From: Candidatus Saccharimonadota bacterium
GTDB lineage: Bacteria; Patescibacteriota; Saccharimonadia; Saccharimonadales; Saccharimonadaceae
Direction of reading: 5' to 3'
DNA length: 5,142 bases
Assembly (NCBI GenBank): GCA_017515925.1
Contig: JAFWEB010000002.1
Span: 1 to 5,142 of the forward strand
Within the stretch, counting starts at the first letter, position 1. Every line of letters begins with the position of its first letter. Below, in pieces: positions 1 through 3,566 of the stretch. The position numbers and the translations under genes are program-made. Below the pieces are notes generated by a model. That model did not search any database. It saw nothing but the letters and a program-made list of their open reading frames with translations, and was not told the origin of the DNA.

Positions 1-115
1 CGGCACCATTATGTCCAATAAAAGCAAAAATCTCACCGTTATCAACAGTGAAATCGATATTTTTTAATGCTGTTTTGTCACCATATTTTTTGGTAACATT
101 TTTAATCTCAATCAT
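1..115 (-). CDS. ABC transporter ATP-binding protein, N-terminal fragment
   Basis: Only the first 38 codons are inside the window; the gene continues past the left edge. The translation begins MIEIKNVTKKYGDKTALKNI and runs to F-I-G-H-N-G-A, which is the start of a Walker A P-loop (GxxGxGK). The aromatic Y of the K-K-Y-G segment (about residue 11) sits where the adenine-stacking A-loop residue lies in ABC ATPases. Such proteins hydrolyse ATP on the cytoplasmic face to drive a membrane permease; substrate and direction cannot be told from this piece. The start is supported by an AGAGGT ribosome site at 125-130, nine bases upstream, and by a TATAAT box at 144-149. It diverges from the permease gene at 218. 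I am sure of the family, not of the subfamily. Confidence 0.93.
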   Translation of the reverse strand, partial: MIEIKNVTKKYGDKTALKNIDFTVDNGEIFAFIGHNGA

Positions 116-143
116 GTGATATAACCTCTGTATTATTACATTA

Positions 144-172
144 ATTATACCACAATGGCGGAAGCGAGAGAA
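144..172 (-). promoter_or_regulatory. Promoter of the ABC ATPase gene
   Basis: On the minus strand a perfect TATAAT (144-149) is preceded by TGG, an extended -10 (TGn). The 17-bp-spaced -35 position (167-172) reads TTCTCT and is weak, so recognition probably relies on the extended -10. Transcription would start near 137, giving a leader of about 22 nt that carries AGAGGT. The spacer (150-166) contains the 11-bp copy of the tRNA-Ser tail described separately. Confidence 0.65.
154..166 (+). repeat. Copy 1 of the tRNA-Ser 3'-end repeat
   Basis: AATGGCGGAAGCG is identical over 13 bp to 3433-3445, which is the 3' end of the tRNA-Ser gene (acceptor strand, discriminator G and CCA, read on the opposite strand) plus two flanking bases. 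The core TGGCGGAAGCG (156-166) also occurs at 1400-1410. It is intergenic, in the same orientation as the other copies, and marks the left edge of the putative cassette row. Confidence 0.6.
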
Positions 173-196
173 TTAGGTCCGGACAAAATTAAATGG

Positions 197-202
197 TATA
201 AT
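197..202 (+). promoter_or_regulatory. -10 box of the MFS permease gene
   Basis: A perfect TATAAT with an upstream TGG (extended -10). The only -35-like hexamer, CGGACA (180-185), is 11 bp away, too close for normal sigma70 spacing; the hexamer at 17 bp (TAGGTC, 174-179) is poor. Transcription would start near 209, leaving a leader of about 9 nt with no convincing Shine-Dalgarno before the ATG at 218. The stretch GGACAAAAT (181-189) is shared with the promoter at 2492-2500. Confidence 0.6.
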
Positions 203-217
203 CTAATTGAGTAAATT

Positions 218-1396
218 ATGAAAAACAAAAAACAATTAGTCCTCATCAGCCTACTTAGAAAAATCATTGAAATTTTTTCTAGCTTCTTTCTCAACATCTA
301 TCTATTTAAACTTGTAAATGGCGATTTTAATTTCATTCTGCTCTATGCTACAGCCCATGCTGTGGCGGGATGTGTCTTTGGATATTTTTTGATGCGATAT
401 ATCTCCCCAAAAAACGCTAATTTCATTTTTAAATCAAGTTATGTTTGTGAAATTATTTCTATTTTGATGCTAATTATATTTAAAGAAAATCTTCTGGGTG
501 TCATATGGGTGTTTTTGCTAATCAATCGCTATGCAAAATCATCATACTATGCTGTTTATGAGACTACATTAATAGGTTCCGCCAAAAAGGACAGTATCAG
601 TAGCTATGTGGCGGGGGTAAACATACTAGCCACCATAATATCACTAATTGCTCCAGCTTTGATGGGATTTTTAATTACAGATTATTCCTATTATATCGTT
701 ATGGGCCTTGTATTAATTGACGCTATCGTATCAATGTTTATTGCTACAAGGACTAATTTTACAGTTATTACCAGCGATTTTCACCTATTAAAATATTGGG
801 GCAAAGCTATTAAAAACAAAAACATGAGACAATCTTATTTGACCACATTTTTGAAAAGACTTTCTGGCCCAGACGGTATATTAGAATATTTAATCCCAAT
901 ATTATTGTTCTTGGCTCTTGGCACAGAATTTAGCGCCGGAAGTTATGATAGCTTATTTTCTATAGGATATATTATTTTGTTAGAAGTGGTGAGGATTGCT
1001 AATAAAAAAAGTTTCAAGAAACGTTTTTATCTCCCACTAGCATTACTTTGTCTTGCTAGCGCTATCGTGATGGTGTCTAATTTCAATGTTTCTACAATTC
1101 TAATTTTCTATTTCACTATTAAAACTGGCGGCAAACTTCTTCAGACCGAATCAGCTAGTATGATTTACGCTATTGGCAAAAAAGAAAAAATGACTACCTA
1201 CACAAGGGAGCATCAATTTACCTGGAACATCTTTCTGACACTCGGTAATTTAGTCGGGATTTTGATAGCCTTTCTTGCTTATAATTATTTCTATAGCAAA
1301 GATGTTTTCGCTGTGATCATTGTCGTTCTTATGGCCTTCTTCGTACTCCACGCTTATCTATTACAGAGACTCGAGAGCGGATTAAAGAATAAATAA
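218..1396 (+). CDS. Putative MFS-type membrane permease, 12 predicted helices
   Basis: A 392-residue integral membrane protein whose length and two blocks of six hydrophobic segments fit a Major Facilitator Superfamily transporter. Probable helices are near residues 9-31, 38-61, 73-88, 91-107, 128-152, 158-176, then 220-236, 246-262, 271-287, 291-304, 333-356 and 362-382. A basic cytoplasmic loop (about 180-215, with K-N-K-N-M-R) joins the halves, as is usual in MFS proteins. I see no clean copy of the MFS A-motif, so the assignment rests on topology and general resemblance to Firmicute-type MFS permeases; the substrate is unknown. The ATG is the first codon in frame after a TATAAT box about 16 bp upstream, and there is no good ribosome site, suggesting near-leaderless initiation. 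It is divergent from the ABC ATPase and visibly more AT-rich than the 500-residue gene on the right. No clear terminator follows. Confidence 0.75.
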   Translation: MKNKKQLVLISLLRKIIEIFSSFFLNIYLFKLVNGDFNFILLYATAHAVAGCVFGYFLMRYISPKNANFIFKSSYVCEIISILMLIIFKENLLGVIWVFLLINRYAKSSYYAVYETTLIGSAKKDSISSYVAGVNILATIISLIAPALMGFLITDYSYYIVMGLVLIDAIVSMFIATRTNFTVITSDFHLLKYWGKAIKNKNMRQSYLTTFLKRLSGPDGILEYLIPILLFLALGTEFSAGSYDSLFSIGYIILLEVVRIANKKSFKKRFYLPLALLCLASAIVMVSNFNVSTILIFYFTIKTGGKLLQTESASMIYAIGKKEKMTTYTREHQFTWNIFLTLGNLVGILIAFLAYNYFYSKDVFAVIIVVLMAFFVLHAYLLQRLESGLKNK

Positions 1397-1399
1397 ACC

Positions 1400-1428
1400 T
1401 GGCGGAAGCGTCTGGACGAAGTTCGAAC
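1400..1428 (+). repeat. Copy 2 of the tRNA-tail repeat with extended module
   Basis: It starts four bases after the permease stop codon. TGGCGGAAGCG (1400-1410) is identical to the tRNA-Ser tail and to copy 1. The block 1404-1428, from GGAAG to GAAC, matches 2454-2478 at 21 of 25 positions. It includes TCTGGACGA and the central palindrome AAGTTCGAACTT (1419-1430). This copy therefore carries both halves of the pattern: the tRNA-tail core and the module shared with copy 3. Confidence 0.6.
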
Positions 1429-1437
1429 TTTTATAAT
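1413..1437 (+). promoter_or_regulatory. Promoter-like element with short spacer
   Basis: TGGACG (1413-1418) resembles the local -35 (TGGACA at 2491) and TATAAT (1432-1437) is a perfect -10, but the spacer is only 13 bp and is filled by the palindrome AAGTTCGAACTT. It may be a dead or regulated promoter, or a chance result of the repeat. If active it would give the downstream gene a second, long leader of about 145 nt. The rest of 1438-1520 is AT-rich, with no gene I can support. Confidence 0.3.
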
Positions 1438-1520
1438 CTATTCAAACCCAAATCTAGTTCTTCCTAATCAAATTATATTATAAAAGGTATTTTATCTATA
1501 CTGTGTAAATTATACCCGCC

Positions 1521-1549
1521 TAGACATATCACGAAAAATCTGTTATAAT
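1521..1549 (+). promoter_or_regulatory. Promoter of the orphan 270-residue gene
   Basis: TAGACA (1521-1526), a 17-bp spacer and TATAAT (1544-1549), with TGT just upstream forming an extended -10. This is a near-ideal sigma70 promoter. Transcription should begin around 1556-1557, so the mRNA would start at or next to GGGTTGGGTG. The leader is about 35 nt. Confidence 0.85.
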
Positions 1550-1556
1550 AAAAGCA

Positions 1557-1566
1557 GGGTTGGGTG
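1557..1566 (+). repeat. 5' arm of gene-flanking inverted repeat
   Basis: GGGTTGGGTG lies at the predicted 5' end of the transcript and is a perfect 10-bp reverse complement of CACCCAACCC at 2405-2414, which begins two bases after the stop codon of the same gene. The mRNA's ends could therefore pair with each other. Confidence 0.55.
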
Positions 1567-1590
1567 CACTTTGAAAGGAGTTGATTTAAA

Positions 1591-2403
1591 ATGTCTAATT
1601 CTTTTAGCAAGTGGATATCCCATAAAAAATGGGAAAAATTGATGCAGAAACGAGAAAAAAAGTACCAAGCGCATCGCAAATTCTACCAAGAAAAGCTCTT
1701 GGAATTAGCACCATTCAATGTGCCAGAAGAATCATTTCTTATTAGCGAAGATAAGCCACGTGTAGTAAACGACCTGTCAGCTTATCAACTTCCTCTTGGC
1801 GTTGCAGGCTATATGCTTAAACAAACCTGTGACGAAAATTATCCTCGGCATATTATTTCATACCAAGAAGCGTTGCATCTTGCGGATATAGTAGCACTCA
1901 TTCGTTATGATGATCCCGAAATCAATGTTTCAAATGCGATACGACATTATCTAGGAGCTACCAACGGTTATTGTCTGTATGATTTGGGCTTATCCGAACA
2001 GGATATAAAACAACTGAATAAACCCGAACTCATCAAATACATGCAGATGTCTAAAACTTGGAATACTAGCTCCGAAATGATTGATGCCATTCGACGTGAG
2101 CGAAACAGAATAGCAATAGATAAAAATATCCAACACGAAATAGGCGACGATGAATATACCACTGGATATATCATTATTCTAAAAGAATGCAAATGGCAAT
2201 CGGTGTGGGTGTCAGACCCAATGATACGTGGCAAATCTTTGCCCGGCCCGCTTCCCGTACTGCTTAATGTTACAAGCGAATACTATTCAGGGAAAGACGT
2301 AAACGGTCCACCTAGCTACGAATTTCGTCGGCATTACGGGCAAATTACATTTCCAATGCTTGATTTTGCCGGTAACAGAAACTACTACTTCCCATTTGCT
2401 TAG
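1591..2403 (+). CDS. Hypothetical protein, 270 residues, unrecognised family
   Basis: I do not recognise this protein. It has no signal peptide or membrane helix and is probably cytoplasmic. Residues 8-38 are strongly charged and helical (K-K-W-E-K-L then R-E-K-K-Y), perhaps a short coiled coil or nucleic-acid-facing helix. The middle (about 90-180) looks alpha-helical. Residues 185-270 look beta-rich and aromatic (Y-I-I-I-L-K-E-C-K-W-Q-S-V-W-V-S-D-P, ending N-Y-Y-F-P-F-A). No catalytic signature is apparent. The start is firmly placed by AAGGAG (1575-1580), ten bases before the ATG, downstream of a near-consensus promoter. The gene is monocistronic, with its own promoter and hairpin terminator, and is bracketed by a 10-bp inverted repeat. 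It lies between copies 2 and 3 of the tRNA-tail-related repeat, suggesting a mobile accessory gene. Confidence 0.85.
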   Translation: MSNSFSKWISHKKWEKLMQKREKKYQAHRKFYQEKLLELAPFNVPEESFLISEDKPRVVNDLSAYQLPLGVAGYMLKQTCDENYPRHIISYQEALHLADIVALIRYDDPEINVSNAIRHYLGATNGYCLYDLGLSEQDIKQLNKPELIKYMQMSKTWNTSSEMIDAIRRERNRIAIDKNIQHEIGDDEYTTGYIIILKECKWQSVWVSDPMIRGKSLPGPLPVLLNVTSEYYSGKDVNGPPSYEFRRHYGQITFPMLDFAGNRNYYFPFA

Positions 2404-2404
2404 A

Positions 2405-2414
2405 CACCCAACCC
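2405..2414 (+). repeat. 3' arm of gene-flanking inverted repeat
   Basis: CACCCAACCC sits between the stop codon and the terminator hairpin and is perfectly complementary to 1557-1566 at the probable mRNA 5' end. The match stops sharply on both sides (next base pairs would be C-A and A-A). Confidence 0.55.
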
Positions 2415-2418
2415 AAAC

Positions 2419-2450
2419 AAGCCACCAAGCTCAGCGGTGGCTTTTTCTTT
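2419..2450 (+). terminator. Rho-independent terminator of the 270-residue gene
   Basis: The stem is AAGCCACC (2419-2426) with GGTGGCTT (2436-2443), a 9-nt loop between, followed by a T-rich tract (2442-2453, broken by one C). It sits 16 bp after the stop codon. Confidence 0.88.
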
Positions 2451-2453
2451 TTT

Positions 2454-2478
2454 GGAAGTATCTGGACGAGGTTTGAAC
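2454..2478 (+). repeat. Copy 3 (diverged) of the intergenic repeat
   Basis: Directly after the terminator T-tract, this block from GGAAG to GAAC matches 1404-1428 at 21 of 25 positions (differences at 2459, 2460, 2470 and 2474). It keeps TCTGGACGA and a GTTTGAAC centre, but the upstream TGGC of the tRNA-tail core has been lost or replaced by T residues. TTTGAACC is also found in the T-arm of the tRNA-Ser at 3452-3459. Confidence 0.5.
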
Positions 2479-2490
2479 CAATTTGGCAGC

Positions 2491-2519
2491 TGGACAAAAT
2501 CACCAAAATCTTCTATAAT
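2491..2519 (+). promoter_or_regulatory. Promoter of the hexapeptide-repeat gene
   Basis: TGGACA (2491-2496), a 17-bp spacer and a perfect TATAAT (2514-2519). Transcription should begin near 2526, giving a leader of about 50 nt that carries AAAGGGGG before the ATG. Confidence 0.87.
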
Positions 2520-2576
2520 AAGGTTTAGATTTGGAATTATATACCAGGTAGCATTTTAAGAAAGGGGGCTAAGCAA

Positions 2577-3326
2577 ATGAAAAAGAAGTACGAATTTGTA
2601 AAAGGTGACGCACTGTCATGGAAGGGTAGAACTATCCGTCGAATAGTCGCTATTCGGGATTTTGATGACGTAAAGGAAGGCGATCTGGGTGGATACATAG
2701 AGAGCGAGTCCAACCTGTCACAAGAAGATACCTGCTGGATCTACGATAATGCCAAAGTCTATGGTGATGCCGGGGTCCATGGTTGTGCCAAAGTCTATGG
2801 TTGTGCCAAAGTTCGTGACTGCGCCGTAGTCTTTGGTAATGCCAAAGTCTATGGTGATGCCGAGGTCTATGATTGTGCCGATGTCTATGATAATGCCGAA
2901 GTCTATGGTGGTGCCGAAGTCTATGATTGTGCCAAAGTCTATGGTGATGCTAAGGTTCGTGATGGCGCCGCAATCTATGATGGTGCTGAAGTCTACGATA
3001 ACGCCGAAGCATATGGTCGTACTAATGTCTATGGTGATGCCAAAGTCCATGGTGATGCCAAAGTCCATGGTGATGCCGAGGTCTATGGTGATGCCAAAGT
3101 CCATGGTGATGCCGAGGTCCATGGTGACGCCAAAGTCTATGGTGATGCCGAAGTCTATGGTGGTGCCGAAGTCTATGATGATGCCAAAGTCTATGGTGAT
3201 GCCGAAGTCTATGGTGACACTAAAATCTACGGTAAAGCCAAAGTATGTGGTCGTGCTGAAGTCTGTGGCAATGCCGAGATCCGTGGTAAGACCGTAATCC
3301 GTGGTGGCTGGCGCGTAAGTCTATAG
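2577..3326 (+). CDS. Hexapeptide-repeat (putative left-handed beta-helix) protein, probably C-terminally truncated
   Basis: The 249 residues have two parts. Residues 1-51 form a cap with R-R-I-V-A-I-R-D-F and G-D-L-G-G-Y-I-E-S-E-S-N-L-S, followed by C-W-I-Y-D. I recognise this arrangement from uncharacterised phage and gut-bacterial proteins that continue into V-Y-G-D-A repeats. Residues 58-243 are 31 consecutive hexads of consensus D-A-(K/E)-V-Y-G, with small A and V/I at fixed positions, as expected for a left-handed parallel beta-helix. I see no active-site histidine pattern of acyltransferases, so a structural or binding role is more likely than catalysis; the function is unknown. The start is fixed by AAAGGGGG (2561-2568), eight bases upstream. 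The stop at 3324-3326 appears secondary: hexad-like coding sequence continues to 3398, at the terminator. The gene has its own promoter and terminator and lies between repeat copy 3 and the tRNA-Ser. Confidence 0.88.
   Translation: MKKKYEFVKGDALSWKGRTIRRIVAIRDFDDVKEGDLGGYIESESNLSQEDTCWIYDNAKVYGDAGVHGCAKVYGCAKVRDCAVVFGNAKVYGDAEVYDCADVYDNAEVYGGAEVYDCAKVYGDAKVRDGAAIYDGAEVYDNAEAYGRTNVYGDAKVHGDAKVHGDAEVYGDAKVHGDAEVHGDAKVYGDAEVYGGAEVYDDAKVYGDAEVYGDTKIYGKAKVCGRAEVCGNAEIRGKTVIRGGWRVSL
2748..3305 (+). repeat. In-frame 18-bp tandem repeats (31 units) within the beta-helix gene
   Basis: The unit is roughly GATGCCAAAGTCTATGGT, one protein hexad per 18 bp. The units at both ends are diverged, while the centre is nearly homogeneous. 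Positions 3051-3086 and 3087-3122 are 36-bp neighbours with a single difference, which points to recent duplication by slippage or unequal recombination. Every unit keeps the frame, so copy-number changes would lengthen or shorten the helix without inactivating the gene. Confidence 0.92.
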
Positions 3327-3398
3327 TCGTACTGTACTGAAATCTATGTCAACACTAAAGTTGACGACGACAAAAGTCTTTTAGCCAGTCTTTTATAG
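3312..3398 (+). pseudogene. Decayed C-terminal tail of the hexapeptide-repeat gene
   Basis: Sequence past the present stop still encodes hexad-like protein: 3339-3371 reads E-I-Y-V-N-T-K-V-D-D-D and continues to a TAG at 3396-3398, touching the terminator stem as a natural gene end would. Two small insertions explain the break. GTAAGTC (3315-3321) looks like GTAGTC plus one A, by comparison with the unit around 2818-2838 (TGCGCCGTAGTC). TACTG is tandemly duplicated at 3330-3339. Undoing both (+1 and +5, total +6) restores a frame reading V-V-Y-G-R-T-E-I-Y-V-N-T-K-V-D-D into the distal stop. The alternative is a sequencing or assembly error. Confidence 0.6.
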
Positions 3399-3422
3399 CG
3401 CCCACTAGTGGGCGCTTTTTTT
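3397..3422 (+). terminator. Rho-independent terminator of the hexapeptide-repeat gene
   Basis: A perfect 20-bp palindrome (3397-3416) forms an 8-bp GC-rich stem, AGCGCCCA paired with TGGGCGCT, around a CTAG loop. It is followed by seven T residues (3416-3422). On the minus strand the same hairpin lacks a T-tract, so it should act mainly on plus-strand transcripts. Confidence 0.93.
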
Positions 3423-3432
3423 GGCAAACAAA

Positions 3433-3445
3433 AATGGCGGAAGCG
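3433..3445 (+). repeat. Reference copy of the repeat: 3' end of tRNA-Ser
   Basis: TGGCGGAAGCG here is the reverse complement of the acceptor 3' strand CGCTTCC, discriminator G and encoded CCA. The exact 11-mer recurs at 156-166 and 1400-1410. tRNA 3' ends are the classic targets of tyrosine-recombinase integration, and the repeat row lies on the 3' side of this tRNA. Confidence 0.6.
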
Positions 3446-3524
3446 GCGGGATTTGAACCCGCGATACGGTCGCCCGCATACACGATTTCGAGTCGTGCGC
3501 CTTCAACCACTCGGCCACGCTTCC
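3435..3524 (-). tRNA. tRNA-Ser (anticodon CGA), CCA encoded
   Basis: All arms fold. The acceptor is GGAAGCG (3518-3524) with CGCTTCC (3439-3445), then discriminator G (3438) and encoded CCA (3435-3437). The D-arm is GCC/GGC and the anticodon stem is CACGA/TCGTG, with loop CTCGAAA and anticodon CGA at 3488-3490, reading UCG. A long variable arm of about 18 nt (3463-3480) is the class II hallmark of serine tRNA. The T-arm is GCGGG/CCCGC with loop TTCAAAT. It lies just downstream of the 500-residue gene on the same strand and has its own promoter. After CCA comes TTTTTGTTT, which may serve as a weak end signal. Confidence 0.97.
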
Positions 3525-3531
3525 ACTAATA

Positions 3532-3560
3532 ATTTTACATCAAAAAGAGAGCTAAGTCCA
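3532..3560 (-). promoter_or_regulatory. Promoter of tRNA-Ser
   Basis: On the minus strand: TGGACT (3555-3560), a 17-bp spacer and TAAAAT (3532-3537). The expected start falls at about 3525, essentially the first base of the mature tRNA at 3524, so little or no 5' leader would need RNase P trimming. The -35 begins six bases after the upstream gene's stop codon. I see no hairpin terminator between that gene and the tRNA, so read-through is also possible. Confidence 0.65.
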
Positions 3561-3566
3561 CCCCTG

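Noticed and set aside
1400..1428. A degraded second tRNA-Ser gene
   Set aside because: After the acceptor-like 11-mer, the spacing to the TTCGAAC element is 11 bases instead of the 6 found in the intact tRNA. No T-stem, anticodon or D-arm can be traced, so only the tail is duplicated.
1419..1430. SOS (LexA) operator, from GTTCGAAC
   Set aside because: Known LexA boxes of the GAAC/GTTC type have a spacer of about four bases between half-sites; here the half-sites abut. The same core is found in tRNA T-arms, so I would not name a regulator.
1419..1436. Terminator for the permease gene at the AAGTTCGAACTT palindrome
   Set aside because: The possible stem is about four AT-rich pairs followed by only TTAT, too weak for a convincing intrinsic terminator.
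1473..1679. 68-residue minus-strand open frame
   Set aside because: It overlaps the promoter, leader and start of the orphan gene on the other strand, with no start signals of its own.
2718..3297. Long open frames on the minus strand (2718-3122) and in another plus frame (2833-3297) across the repeats
   Set aside because: They are by-products of an 18-bp repeat that contains no stop in those frames. Their translations are monotonous (M-V-M-P-K-S type), and they lack ribosome sites.
2748..3305. CRISPR-like direct repeats
   Set aside because: The repeats are contiguous 18-bp units with no unique spacers, and they encode an in-frame protein hexad.
3324..3326. TAG read-through or recoding at the stop of the hexapeptide-repeat gene
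   Set aside because: Although the frame after the TAG reaches E-I-Y-V-N-T-K-V, the residues around the TAG (W-R-V-S-L, then S-Y-C) break the hexad phase. A one-base plus five-base insertion explains the data better. No other gene here needs amber recoding.
2526..3346. 5'/3' UTR complementarity in the hexapeptide-repeat transcript (TAGATTT at 2526-2532 with AAATCTA at 3340-3346)
   Set aside because: Only 7 bp, which has a substantial chance expectation. The 3' arm lies inside the decayed coding tail.
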